A DNA stretch of 64,000 bases from Fretibacter rubidus (GCF_041429785.1 NZ_CP163423.1:248001-312000); one strand, 5' to 3'; shown: positions 35,418-43,599, counted from the first letter of the stretch. Translations and numbers: made by a program. The notes: a model not told the origin generated them from the letters alone.

Positions 35418-35445
35418 CGTTTGAGCAAATCCCGATTCTTGTCGA

Positions 35446-35466
35446 TTGTCTAGTTTCGTATATAAT
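35446..35466 (-). repeat. Right copy of a 21-bp perfect inverted repeat
   Basis: Exact reverse complement of 35054-35074. It abuts operator 1 (35466-35483), sharing its first base. Confidence 0.85.
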
Positions 35467-35483
35467 GTAAAAAATACTTTACA
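35466..35483. promoter_or_regulatory. Operator 1, TGTAAA-N6-TTTACA palindrome
   Basis: TGTAAA (35466-35471), AAATAC, TTTACA (35478-35483), with perfect 6-bp arms. The right arm doubles as the -35 of the promoter at 35478-35506. A second copy with one different spacer base lies 37 bp downstream. Likely bound by the HTH protein encoded at 36071 (inference). Confidence 0.65.
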
Positions 35484-35506
35484 CGCACTCATGCTCTCGC
35501 TATGTA
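35478..35506 (+). promoter_or_regulatory. Promoter of the membrane protein / HTH operon
   Basis: TTTACA (35478-35483), a 17-nt spacer and TATGTA (35501-35506). Both hexamers lie inside the two operators, so a dimeric repressor at either site would block RNA polymerase. A GAGAGGAGG sequence lies downstream at 35523-35531. Confidence 0.6.
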
Positions 35507-35520
35507 AAAAATAGTTTACA
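35503..35520. promoter_or_regulatory. Operator 2, TGTAAA-N6-TTTACA palindrome
   Basis: TGTAAA (35503-35508), AAATAG, TTTACA (35515-35520). It covers the -10 and the expected transcription start. Spacing to operator 1 is 37 bp centre to centre, about 3.5 helical turns. Confidence 0.65.
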
Positions 35521-35554
35521 ACGAGAGGAGGGGCTGTGCCAAGCCCAAATGCAT

Positions 35555-36067
35555 ATGAGTGACCATACAAAATTAGAAGATATGAGTGAGACGGAGCGCC
35601 AGAGCTGGGCGACGTTGATTGTGGATGTTTGTGTTTTCATCTGGTTTCTAAAACAGACGACGACGCATATAGGGTCTTTGGCTCTGCGAGAGATGAGTGC
35701 GAGTGATTTATTTGGTGTCTATGTCGGGTTGATTATCGTGACCGTGATTTTGCACGCTATTATCGCCGCTGTGTTTGAAACCCGCAAACGCAAAGACCAC
35801 ACCACGGCCAAGGATGAACGCGACATAGAGATTGAGCGGCGCGGGTCGGCGAACGGGTTTTGGGTGCTGACCATTGCGGTGAATATCATCATCTTCACGC
35901 TATTGTTTGAACATGCGAGCGCACAAGGGGCTGATGTACTGGCTGGTTACGCGCCGCCGTTTTCAGTGCTGGCCCCGCCCGCCATGTTTTTTGCCCTAAT
36001 GGCTGTCATCTTCATCGGCGATATTGTGAAAAACGCGACCATGGTCCTCGCCTACCGCGGGCCATAA
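35555..36067 (+). CDS. Four-helix membrane protein paired with an HTH regulator
   Basis: A 170-residue protein with four hydrophobic helices, two either side of a charged loop (KRKDHTTAKDERDIEIERRG). The arrangement of a four-helix membrane protein (DUF2178-like) with a downstream small XRE regulator is common in bacteria; the function is unknown. The start is uncertain: ATG 35549, 35555 or 35582 are in frame, and GAGGAGG lies about 20 nt upstream of the first two. The stop is 3 nt before the HTH gene. Controlled by the twin-operator promoter. Confidence 0.75.
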   Translation: MSDHTKLEDMSETERQSWATLIVDVCVFIWFLKQTTTHIGSLALREMSASDLFGVYVGLIIVTVILHAIIAAVFETRKRKDHTTAKDERDIEIERRGSANGFWVLTIAVNIIIFTLLFEHASAQGADVLAGYAPPFSVLAPPAMFFALMAVIFIGDIVKNATMVLAYRGP

Positions 36068-36070
36068 GTC

Positions 36071-36304
36071 ATGGGCGGTAAAAAGACATCGATTACAAAT
36101 CATATGCGCCGCATTCGTGTGGCGCGCACGGATTTGACCCAATCAGAACTCGCGCGGCGTATTGGCGCCACGCGGCAAACTGTAATTGCGATAGAGGCGG
36201 AAAAATATGCGCCGTCACTGGAACTGGCCTTTCGGATTGCTCATGTGCTCGATACACCGATAACGGAGCTTTTCATCTTTGACCCGTCTACCATGGACGC
36301 GTGA
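36071..36304 (+). CDS. XRE/Cro family helix-turn-helix regulator
   Basis: A 77-residue single-domain repressor-like protein. The helix-turn-helix is in LTQSELARRIGATRQTVIAIE, followed by SLELAFRIAHVLDTPITELF, the full Cro/C1 fold and nothing else. It belongs to the short YozG-type group that pairs with membrane proteins. It starts 3 nt after the membrane protein stop. The two palindromes over the operon promoter are the obvious candidates for its binding sites, giving negative autoregulation (inference). Confidence 0.88.
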   Translation: MGGKKTSITNHMRRIRVARTDLTQSELARRIGATRQTVIAIEAEKYAPSLELAFRIAHVLDTPITELFIFDPSTMDA

Positions 36305-36311
36305 AGACCGC

Positions 36312-37610
36312 TTATTGCGGCGGCCCTGTGGGGGACCACGCGTCAAAGGCATCATCATTATCTGTGTTAGGATCAAAATTTCCTGTCTCGGGATCAAAGG
36401 TCGAATGATCCTCAATACCGACAATATCCTCTGGCAAATCTTCATCCCAATCGCCTGATAAGATGAAGGATAGTTCTGTCATTGTGTCGCGTGCAATTTG
36501 TTCTTGGATGGTGAAGCCGTCGGCCAGTCGCCCCGTGTAGCTTTTGCTCCAAAGTTGGCTGGCGTCTTGGGCGTTAATCAACTGCGTTGACACCCGCACC
36601 AGATCCCCATTAGTGCGCACCGACCCCGCGATAATGTGGGACACTTGTAGTTTACGTCCAATCTCTCTGGGATCAACGCGCTGGCCTTTGAAAGCAAAGC
36701 TAGCTTGGCGGCTAATCACGCGCAGGTCGGGAATGGTATAGAGCTGGGTCAGGAGTTCCTCGGCCATGCCGTCCGCGAAATACTCCTGATCGCCCGACAG
36801 GCTCATGTCTGAAAATGACAGCACTGCCACGGCATTCCCAAACACCAGCCCCGTATCCACGGTCAGGGGACGCACCGACGAAAGGGCGGAGTTGGGCGCC
36901 TGTGTCTCTAATGTTGGGGGCGCAGGTTGAGCTGTTGTGACAGGTGTCGGTGTTTCGACTCTGTCGCCCAAAAATGCTGCTGCCGAGACGCCAACCACGC
37001 CGAGCGCGGTCAGGCCGAATAAAGCGGCCGGCAGGCTACGGTTTTTGCGCGGTGCAGCTGCGGGCTCTGCCTTGGTTTGATAGGCGCGCGGGCTGCTCGG
37101 TGTCGGGGTGTTTATAATGGGTTGTGTTGTTGGGGTAACAATCGCGGGTTCGGATGTGCCAACGGGTGTTTGTGTCGCTTGGGTCGTGACGGGCTGTGGG
37201 ACCGGGCGCGATATTGGCGTGTTCGGGGCAGGGACATGATCGGGTACGGCGGTGATACGGCGCGCAATGGGTTCATCCCACGGACCGACATGAGCGATCA
37301 GCCGGTATCCAACTTTGGATATGGTCTCGATGTATTTTTCTGTCTCGCCACCTTTGCGAAATGTTTTGCGCAAAACGGATACGGCTCGGGTCAGGCTCTC
37401 ATCCGCGCCGTAATCGACTTTCCAAATGCGTTTAATTAAATCAAAGCGCGATATGACGTCGCTGGGGTGGGATGCCAATTCACAGAGAACGTCCATGATG
37501 CGCGGTTCGAGCGGAAAGGTCTGGCCGTCTTTTTTCAATAAATTACGTGTTGGTTCGACCCGAAAGGCCCCAATACGGAACGTATTTTTTCTGATGTCAT
37601 CATCATTCAC
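36312..37610 (-). CDS. CadC-like winged-helix regulator with TolB/FlgO-like periplasmic domain
   Basis: A 432-residue membrane-bound regulator. The N-terminal OmpR-type winged helix (FRVEPTRNLLKKDG to ETISKVGYRLIAHVG, about residues 10-108) is followed by a Pro/Thr-rich linker. One transmembrane helix comes near residue 200 (ALFGLTALGVVGVSAAAFLG), then a periplasmic domain (VAVLSFSDMSLSGDQEYFADGMAEELL) of the type found in CadC/adenylate-cyclase-like sensors. It is transcribed away from the UrcA-like pair and may control it. An acidic, Asp-rich tail ends the protein. Confidence 0.86.
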   Translation of the reverse strand: MNDDDIRKNTFRIGAFRVEPTRNLLKKDGQTFPLEPRIMDVLCELASHPSDVISRFDLIKRIWKVDYGADESLTRAVSVLRKTFRKGGETEKYIETISKVGYRLIAHVGPWDEPIARRITAVPDHVPAPNTPISRPVPQPVTTQATQTPVGTSEPAIVTPTTQPIINTPTPSSPRAYQTKAEPAAAPRKNRSLPAALFGLTALGVVGVSAAAFLGDRVETPTPVTTAQPAPPTLETQAPNSALSSVRPLTVDTGLVFGNAVAVLSFSDMSLSGDQEYFADGMAEELLTQLYTIPDLRVISRQASFAFKGQRVDPREIGRKLQVSHIIAGSVRTNGDLVRVSTQLINAQDASQLWSKSYTGRLADGFTIQEQIARDTMTELSFILSGDWDEDLPEDIVGIEDHSTFDPETGNFDPNTDNDDAFDAWSPTGPPQ

Positions 37611-37903
37611 GAATAAAACGCTCCCAATCTCTTTCTTTATAAAGCGGAAAAATATGAGGGCAATCGAATAATTGTCACAGTAAAATTGTGAAAATAAGCC
37701 TAAAAACCGTTTAAAAACAATGACATCATATTTCCATCAGAAAAATTTCAGCAAAGCTTTAGGCGGTCATCAGGACGTTTGTCAGCGTTTCTGCGAGTTT
37801 GAATTTGCGGCAGGGAGCTTAGCTTTCATCCCCAAGATTAGCCCCGCCGCACCGAGTAAACAAAAGAGTAAAACCGCGACCCATATATTTAGAGAGAGAC
37901 ATT
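37611..37903. other. Divergent control region, regulator / UrcA-like genes
   Basis: A 293-nt AT-rich interval between the CadC-like gene and the first UrcA-like gene. It contains a TCACA-N7-TGTGA palindrome (37675-37691). A short ORF inside it has no convincing start or composition. The leader of the downstream gene carries AGAGAGAGA (37891-37899). Confidence 0.45.
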
Positions 37904-38305
37904 ATGACACGCACTTTTAAAATCGCCCTGACCGCCGCCGCCTTTATCACAGTTGCAGGTTCAGCCACTGCGGGTGACACATTCACAGCGACATTTAATT
38001 ACGACAATACAATCAGCGCTTCAGCCAATTTGGAAAACTTTCAAACGACAGCGACAGATGCTTGCCGTGAAGAGATGACCCGCGCGGGATTTCGTATCAC
38101 AGAGGGCCGCCGCGAGATGCGCCAATGCGAGCAAGAGCTTATGAAGTCAGCGGTTCGCAGCACAAAAAGCCGTGCCCTTGTCGCCTCTTATGCCGCGCGT
38201 ACTGTCAATGCGGTTTATAAGCCAAAGCCGTCTGTTGCCGCCCAAACAGCCAAAAACCTGATTAAGGCGTCTCGCAAAGACACCGTCAAAATGGCGAGCA
38301 ACTAA
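37904..38305 (+). CDS. UrcA-like secreted protein, copy 1
   Basis: A 133-residue protein with a signal peptide (cleavage near ATAGD-TFT). The mature part begins DTFTATFNYD and has two cysteines (TDACREEM and RQCEQEL). It resembles UrcA, a small secreted family frequent in Caulobacterales and Sphingomonadales, but the match is by general pattern only. Copy 2 lies 68 nt downstream with shared motifs DTFTA-F-YD, GFR-TEGR and R-CE-L-K-AV. The ribosome-binding region AGAGAGAGA is complementary to the CU-rich candidate sRNA at 23212. Confidence 0.72.
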   Translation: MTRTFKIALTAAAFITVAGSATAGDTFTATFNYDNTISASANLENFQTTATDACREEMTRAGFRITEGRREMRQCEQELMKSAVRSTKSRALVASYAARTVNAVYKPKPSVAAQTAKNLIKASRKDTVKMASN

Positions 38306-38325
38306 GTTCCCTTTTCCATCAACCC

Positions 38326-38348
38326 TAACCCAAACCCAAACCCAAACT
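38326..38348. repeat. Short AACCCA/AAACCC hexamer repeat
   Basis: About three and a half copies of a six-base C-rich unit between the two UrcA-like genes, before the ribosome-binding site of copy 2. Likely slippage; no function evident. Confidence 0.55.
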
Positions 38349-38373
38349 AACAGTTTTAAAGAGAGAGAAAACT

Positions 38374-38727
38374 ATGACACATTTTATTACAAAAATCGCA
38401 ATCGCCGCTGCAATCACAATCGGTGCAACATCTACGGCGCAGGCTAGCGACACATTCACCGCACGTTTTGATTATGACGCCACGGCCTCTGCTGCGGACA
38501 ATCTACAAAGCTTCTCAGCAACAGCGAAAACGGTTTGTGCTGACCAGATGGCGGCTGAAGGGTTCCGCCCCACAGAAGGCCGCTTCCAGCGCCGCAAATG
38601 TGAGCGTAACCTGTTAAAGCAAGCCGTAAAAGCCACACGCAATGACGCGCTAAGCTTGGTCTATGCAGAGAATACACGCAAAGCCCCGCGCAGCAAAACA
38701 CCGTCGACCCTTTTGGCACAAAACTAG
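38374..38727 (+). CDS. UrcA-like secreted protein, copy 2
   Basis: A 117-residue paralogue of the preceding gene. The signal peptide ends near TAQAS-DTF. It keeps the DTFTARFDYD start, the C-EQMA.. and RRKCERNL cysteines and the GFRPTEGR motif, and it lacks the long C-terminal Lys-rich tail of copy 1. Tandem duplication is the simple explanation. The leader AAAGAGAGAGA (38358-38368) lies 5 nt before the ATG and is an 11-nt perfect complement to the candidate sRNA. Confidence 0.72.
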   Translation: MTHFITKIAIAAAITIGATSTAQASDTFTARFDYDATASAADNLQSFSATAKTVCADQMAAEGFRPTEGRFQRRKCERNLLKQAVKATRNDALSLVYAENTRKAPRSKTPSTLLAQN

Positions 38728-38732
38728 GGACG

Positions 38733-38792
38733 ATATCGGGCGCCCTCCCTCGGCATCTGTTTCCCCTCAATGCCGACAGGCGGGGCGCCCAC
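38733..38792. other. Structured intergenic element
   Basis: GGGCGCCC at both ends and TCGGCAT/ATGCCGA inside make a long imperfect hairpin, without a T-run. It follows the second UrcA-like gene and may stabilise the mRNA 3' end or act as a weak terminator. Confidence 0.45.
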
Positions 38793-38902
38793 ATCAATCC
38801 GCGAACAATCCCTCAGAGCTTTTGCCTCGCGGCGACCTCTTCTTGAAAAAGAAGGGGTCATTTTGGCGTTTAAGGATAGGCAGGAACTGGCTTTAATCGC
38901 CG

Positions 38903-39640
38903 CTAATGACCAGAATAATAAGCACTCTCTCTAAAGCTTATTATCTGGTCATTTTTGTTATAATCGGGCGATAACATGTCTACGACTAACGGCGCGACAT
39001 CGCTGGGGGCGGGCAGGGTGGACGGGTCTTCGCCGGGCACAGCTTTGCCGCGCATATGGGTGCGCACGGCCCCAGGGTTTAAAAGGTTTACCCGCATATC
39101 GGTAATCTCAACTTCTTTGGCGTAACAGGACACATAAGCCTCCAGCGCGGATTTGGACGCCGCATAGGCACTCCAATAGGCACGGCGGCTCTGCGCGACG
39201 CCCGATGTCACAAACAGGGCTCGCCCCGATGGTGACGCACGCATTAGCGGATCCAGGGCGCGTATCAGCCGGTAATTGGCCGTCATGTTAACCGCAAAGA
39301 CTTGGTCAAAGACTTTGGGCGTGACTTGCTGCGCGAGAGTCATTTCACCTAGCACACCAGCATTGGCAAAAACACCGTCAAGGCGCTGCCAGCGCTCCGC
39401 AATGGCGACGGCTAAATGATCCAGCCCATCTGGCTGCATCAAATCCATGGGCACTAATGTGGCCTCGCCGCCGACGGCTTTAATCGCGTCGTCCAAATCC
39501 TCAAGCCCGCCTTGGGTGCGCGCGACCGCGATAATGTGACTGCCAGCTTTGGCGAGCGCCAGAGCCGCCGCATATCCAATACCGCGTGATGCACCGCTCA
39601 CCAATGTGACGCGCCCAGACAAGGGTTTATTATCATTCAT
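38903..39640 (-). CDS. SDR family NAD(P)-dependent oxidoreductase
   Basis: A 245-residue classical short-chain dehydrogenase: cofactor loop VSGASRGIGYAAAL, NAG in VFANAGVLGE, catalytic SGVAQSRRAYWSAYAASKSALEAY with the Ser, Tyr and Lys, and LNPGAVRTHM. The substrate cannot be told; in alphaproteobacteria an SDR of this YciK-like kind commonly follows purF. The last codons lie in a strong hairpin (38908-38950). It follows purF by 52 nt and probably belongs to the radA-cvpA-purF unit. Confidence 0.93.
   Translation of the reverse strand: MNDNKPLSGRVTLVSGASRGIGYAAALALAKAGSHIIAVARTQGGLEDLDDAIKAVGGEATLVPMDLMQPDGLDHLAVAIAERWQRLDGVFANAGVLGEMTLAQQVTPKVFDQVFAVNMTANYRLIRALDPLMRASPSGRALFVTSGVAQSRRAYWSAYAASKSALEAYVSCYAKEVEITDMRVNLLNPGAVRTHMRGKAVPGEDPSTLPAPSDVAPLVVDMLSPDYNKNDQIISFRESAYYSGH
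38908..38950 (-). other. Hairpin overlapping the 3' end of the SDR gene
   Basis: On the minus strand GACCAGATAATAAGC pairs with GCTTATTATTCTGGTC with one bulge, loop TTTAGAGAGAGT. The stem covers the last twelve or so codons of the SDR gene. There is no T-run after it. Confidence 0.55.
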
Positions 39641-39692
39641 AAGACAATCCTTAGACTAAGCCGTAGCTGCGACGCAGAGGTGCAAAAGCGCG

Positions 39693-41219
39693 CTAGGCGA
39701 CTTCGACAAGAAATGAGAGTTGCTTTGACCCGTCCGCCATTTCGCGGTCACGATCAATCAGCGGCGTGGGGTAATGGCCCGTGAAACAGTGATCTGTATA
39801 TTGCGGGGCATCTTCACGGCGGTACTCTTCGCCCATCGCCCAATAGAGCCCTTCAATGGACAGAAATCCGAGGCTATCCACTTCCAGCATTTCGGTCATG
39901 GCCTCTAAGCTATAATTGGCCGCAATCAGTTTTTCTTTATTAGGCATATCAATGCCGTAATGATCGGGAAATTTAATGGGCGGGGAGGCAGAGCGGAAAT
40001 GGACTTCGGTTGCACCCGCCGCCTTAATCATCCGCACAATCTTGGTTGATGTTGTGCCGCGCACAATCGAATCATCGACCAGCAGAACCCGCTTGCCTTC
40101 AATCATGGCGCGGTTGGCACTGTGCTTTAGGCGCACACCCATATCGCGAATTTGTTGTGTGGGTTGGATGAACGTTCGCCCGACATAATGGTTACGGATA
40201 ATGCCAAGCTCAAACGGGATGCCCGTTTCTTGGGCAAAACCAATGGCGGCGGGGACACCGCTATCGGGGACGGGGATAATCACGTCAACATCGGCGGGTG
40301 TTTCCTCGGCTAATCGTTGGCCCATACGCTTACGCACGTTATAAACGCTTTTGCCGCCAACAATGCTGTCGGGTCGTGCAAAATAAACAAATTCAAAGAC
40401 GCAGGGACGCGGGGCAATCTCGGGAAAGGCGCGAAACGACCGAATACCGTCTGCGTTAATTGCGACCACTTCGCCGGGGTCAACTTCTCGGATAAACTCA
40501 GCCCCCACCATGTCAAAGGCGCAAGTCTCTGACGCCAGAATATAGCTATCGCCCAAACGCCCAATCAAAAGCGGACGAATGCCAAGGCGGTCCCGCGCGC
40601 CGATAAGGGTTTTATCCGTCAGCGCGACAAAGGCATAACCGCCGTCAACTTGGCGAATGGCATTGATAAAGCGGTCAATAAATTCACCGCCTTTGGCGCG
40701 TGCAATTAGGTGGATAAGAACCTCTGTGTCTGATGTGGACTGGAACAGCGCGCCTGCTTCCACCAATTGCTCGCGGATGGTATAAGCGTTCGTCAAATGG
40801 CCATTATGGGCAATGGCAAAACCGCCCGTATGCAGCATAGAAAATAGCGGCTGTACATTGCGCAGGATTGTTTGCCCCGCCGTGGAATAACGCACATGGC
40901 CAATGGCCATATAACCCGGCAAGCGCTCTGATGGATCGTCGCCCGTGAAATTATCCCCGACCAAACCGAGATGACGCTCTGTATGAAATTTTTCGCCGTC
41001 AAAGCTTGCGATGCCGCAGGCTTCTTGGCCTCGGTGTTGCAAAGCATGCATGCCCAGCGCAGTCAGGGACGCGGCGTTTTCAAGACCGAAAATACCAAAG
41101 ACACCACATTCTTCGCGGATTTTATCAGACGCAGGGTCGAAATAATCAGTGGTAGGATCATCAATGGGGCCGCTCGCAGCCATAGTCTGAGCCTTTTCCG
41201 TGTTAAACGTGTGGGTCAT
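39693..41219 (-). CDS. purF: Amidophosphoribosyltransferase
   Basis: The first committed step of purine synthesis: PRPP plus glutamine gives phosphoribosylamine. The 508-residue protein has an N-terminal segment of about 37 residues, then the Ntn nucleophile Cys38 in REECGVFGIFG. The glutaminase domain (HVRYSTAGQTILRN) and phosphoribosyltransferase domain (RVLLVDDSIVRGTTS, the PRPP loop) follow. A propeptide is usual in the alphaproteobacterial/Bacillus-type enzymes, and cleavage before Cys38 is expected. Downstream of cvpA in the minus-strand cluster. Confidence 0.97.
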   Translation of the reverse strand: MTHTFNTEKAQTMAASGPIDDPTTDYFDPASDKIREECGVFGIFGLENAASLTALGMHALQHRGQEACGIASFDGEKFHTERHLGLVGDNFTGDDPSERLPGYMAIGHVRYSTAGQTILRNVQPLFSMLHTGGFAIAHNGHLTNAYTIREQLVEAGALFQSTSDTEVLIHLIARAKGGEFIDRFINAIRQVDGGYAFVALTDKTLIGARDRLGIRPLLIGRLGDSYILASETCAFDMVGAEFIREVDPGEVVAINADGIRSFRAFPEIAPRPCVFEFVYFARPDSIVGGKSVYNVRKRMGQRLAEETPADVDVIIPVPDSGVPAAIGFAQETGIPFELGIIRNHYVGRTFIQPTQQIRDMGVRLKHSANRAMIEGKRVLLVDDSIVRGTTSTKIVRMIKAAGATEVHFRSASPPIKFPDHYGIDMPNKEKLIAANYSLEAMTEMLEVDSLGFLSIEGLYWAMGEEYRREDAPQYTDHCFTGHYPTPLIDRDREMADGSKQLSFLVEVA

Positions 41220-41260
41220 ATCGGGCTCCGTAAACTGGACTCTTTTGAGTTGTGCGCGGC

Positions 41261-41941
41261 TTAATTGTTTTCCAACACTTTGGCAATGTCTTCTAGGTTT
41301 TCACCTGATTTTAATCGGTCAGCAAATGTTTCCATACGCGAGAAAGGCAGCCCGCGAATAAAGCTGCCAATTTTATCAAGGGTTGGAAAAAAGACAGAGT
41401 CTTTGACAATATTAGGCAGTTCTGGATCATCGGATAAAAACATATCACGCACAGATTTTGGGGCATTGCGGAGCATATCATCGGTGATTTCTGTGCCGTT
41501 ATTGCGCAAGGATTGTTTGAACTCTTGCGCGGCTTTGGCCTCGTGATAGCTGGCGGTAAAGACCATGGTCGCCAGGGCGCAGACAACTAGCCCGCGAAAA
41601 ACACCAAAGCCAGCCCCCGCGAGGCGGTCAAGCAGCCCGACTTCTTTCCCGCGCAGGTTTTTCACCACACCGCTGAACAAAAACACACAGAGCAGATAGG
41701 TCATCATGAAGGTGCCAAGCCCAAGGGCAGCATCAGACAGCCATTGCGGGCTGATAATGTCGCGTGCAGCAAAGCGAAAACGGCCATAAACGAAAAGGGA
41801 CGCAATACCCGCGATAGACAGGGCCGCGATAGAGATTAATTCGCGAAACAGACCCCGACTGGCGGCTATAAGCAATGATATGATGATGACCAGAAGGACA
41901 ACAATGTCAAAGCCGGTAAAATCCCAAGGACCAATACTCAC
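41261..41941 (-). CDS. cvpA: CvpA family membrane protein
   Basis: A 226-residue inner-membrane protein with four helices at the N-terminus (FDIVVLLVIIISLLIAASRG, LISIAALSIAGIASLFVYG, ALGLGTFMMTYLLCVFLF and GVFRGLVVCALATMVF) and a soluble tail. CvpA is required for colicin V production and is linked to purF in many genomes. I chose the GTG at 41941, which has GAGG 8 nt upstream; a GTG at 41950 would add three residues. It lies between radA and purF, in the conserved order. Confidence 0.88.
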   Translation of the reverse strand: MSIGPWDFTGFDIVVLLVIIISLLIAASRGLFRELISIAALSIAGIASLFVYGRFRFAARDIISPQWLSDAALGLGTFMMTYLLCVFLFSGVVKNLRGKEVGLLDRLAGAGFGVFRGLVVCALATMVFTASYHEAKAAQEFKQSLRNNGTEITDDMLRNAPKSVRDMFLSDDPELPNIVKDSVFFPTLDKIGSFIRGLPFSRMETFADRLKSGENLEDIAKVLENN

Positions 41942-41961
41942 GATAAACACCTCGCATCATA

Positions 41962-43371
41962 TTATGCGGCCCAGCTTTTATCTGAACAACCGCCTGCTTC
42001 TGCGCTACGCTCTACACGGGTCACAAGGTCAGTTAAAGTCTTTATAGCAATTATTGGCAGTGCAGCATTGTCATTCTTGCTACCGGCTTTAAGCGGCTTG
42101 GCCGAAATGGCGCGCTTAAAGCCCAGTTTCGCCGCCTCTTTCAGCCGCGCGTCCATGCGGCCCACGGCGCGCACGTCCCCGGATAAGCTAATCTCGCCAA
42201 AAACAACGGCGTCAGACGGCAAAGGAAAATCAAAGGCAGAGGACACAATGGCGGCCGCCACGGCCAAGTCAGCGGCAGGTTCATTGATTCGCAATCCGCC
42301 CGCGACGTTAAGATAGACATCTTTGCCTGCAAAGCTGACCCCGCAGCGCGCCTCTAGCACCGCCAATACCATAGCGAGCCGTGAATTATCCCAGCCCACA
42401 ACGGCGCGGCGCGGCGTACCAAAGGCGGCGGGCGCGACAAGCGCTTGTATTTCCGTCAGCATCGGGCGTGTGCCCTCTAGCCCCGCAAAAACGGCTGCGC
42501 CAGAGCTTGCCTCGTCCCGACCATCAAGGAACAGGGCGGACGGGTTTGGTACTTCGGCCAGGCCGCTTTCGCGCATTTCAAACACGCCGATTTCATCCGT
42601 TGGGCCAAAGCGGTTTTTATGGCCGCGCAAAATCCGAAATTGATGGGCGCGGTCGCCTTCAAAATAAAGCACCGCATCGACCATATGTTCAACCACGCGC
42701 GGGCCAGCGATTTGCCCGTCTTTTGTGACATGACCGACCAAAATCACGCAACAGCCTGATTTTTTGGCAAAACGGGTCAATTCCTGCGCACAGGCCCGCA
42801 CTTGGGCGACTGTGCCAGGCGCGGCCCCCAGTTGATCCGTCCATAATGTCTGGATAGAATCGATAATGACCACATCGGGTTTTTCAACCATCAACGCGTC
42901 CAGTATCGGGCCCAGCGATGTTTCCGCCGCCAGTGACACGGGTTGTTCCGATACGCCAAGGCGTTTCGCGCGCCTTCGCACTTGCCCCACCGATTCTTCG
43001 CCGGAAATATAAGCGGTCTTCGCACCGCCCGCCGCAAGCTTGCCTGTTGCTTGCAACAGTAGTGTTGATTTACCGATACCGGGGTCTCCGCCGACCAAGA
43101 TGGCCGAGCCCGCGACCAGACCGCCGCCCGTCACACGGTCAAGCTCCGCGATACCGGTCTTAAGGCGCGGCACAGCGCGGCTCTCCCCGCCCAAATCCAC
43201 AAAATCTAGCCCGCGCCCTTTTTTGCGGCGCTTATGCACAGGCGTTGCATTATGGGCGATCTGTTCTTCGACCAGTGTATTCCACTCCCCGCAACTATCA
43301 CACCGCCCCGCCCATTTAGAATGAACAGAGCCGCAGCTTTGGCAAGTAAAACAAGACGTTGGCTTAGGCAT
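41962..43371 (-). CDS. radA: DNA repair protein RadA
   Basis: A RecA-like ATPase that promotes branch migration and processes recombination intermediates. The 469-residue protein has the N-terminal zinc finger CFTCQSCGSVHSKWAGRCDSC, Walker A GGDPGIGKSTLLL, the RadA-specific KNRFG motif in GHKNRFGPTDEIG and the C-terminal Lon-like domain (NVAGGLRINEPAADLAVAAA). I chose the ATG at 43371 (MPKPTSCFTC) with GGAGAG 6 nt upstream over an earlier start. First gene of radA-cvpA-purF-SDR. Confidence 0.97.
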   Translation of the reverse strand: MPKPTSCFTCQSCGSVHSKWAGRCDSCGEWNTLVEEQIAHNATPVHKRRKKGRGLDFVDLGGESRAVPRLKTGIAELDRVTGGGLVAGSAILVGGDPGIGKSTLLLQATGKLAAGGAKTAYISGEESVGQVRRRAKRLGVSEQPVSLAAETSLGPILDALMVEKPDVVIIDSIQTLWTDQLGAAPGTVAQVRACAQELTRFAKKSGCCVILVGHVTKDGQIAGPRVVEHMVDAVLYFEGDRAHQFRILRGHKNRFGPTDEIGVFEMRESGLAEVPNPSALFLDGRDEASSGAAVFAGLEGTRPMLTEIQALVAPAAFGTPRRAVVGWDNSRLAMVLAVLEARCGVSFAGKDVYLNVAGGLRINEPAADLAVAAAIVSSAFDFPLPSDAVVFGEISLSGDVRAVGRMDARLKEAAKLGFKRAISAKPLKAGSKNDNAALPIIAIKTLTDLVTRVERSAEAGGCSDKSWAA

Positions 43372-43599
43372 AGGCGCTCTCCAATTGTCGTGAACAATCG
43401 CAGAACATGATGAAGGTGTCAATTATTTTGTTGTTGGTTTGTTCTGTTGCTGTGAACACTCTAAAATTATAGTCATGGCCAAAGCGTTGTGAGGCGGGTT
43501 GACGGGGTACGGTTCTGGCAAATTTGCTTAGTATTTAACGTTAACATTACGGCTGTATTCATTCACCCGTAGTTCACTCCCGCCTAGATAGCAAATTGT

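Noticed and set aside
35446-35483. Resemblance of TTTCGTATATAATGTA to loxP or dif/pdif recombination sites
   Set aside because: Only part of an arm matches, the second arm and spacer do not, and the copies are 372 bp apart rather than flanking an 8-bp spacer. No Xer or Cre-like recombinase is nearby.
37720-37920. 66-codon ORF between the CadC-like and UrcA-like genes
   Set aside because: No ribosome-binding site, composition of non-coding leader, and it overlaps the start of the UrcA-like gene.
38326-38348. Telomere-like AACCCA repeats
   Set aside because: Under four imperfect copies in a bacterial intergenic region; simple slippage is enough.
43499-43504. TTGACG as a -35 before the lipoprotein at 43600
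   Set aside because: No -10 at 16-18 nt spacing.
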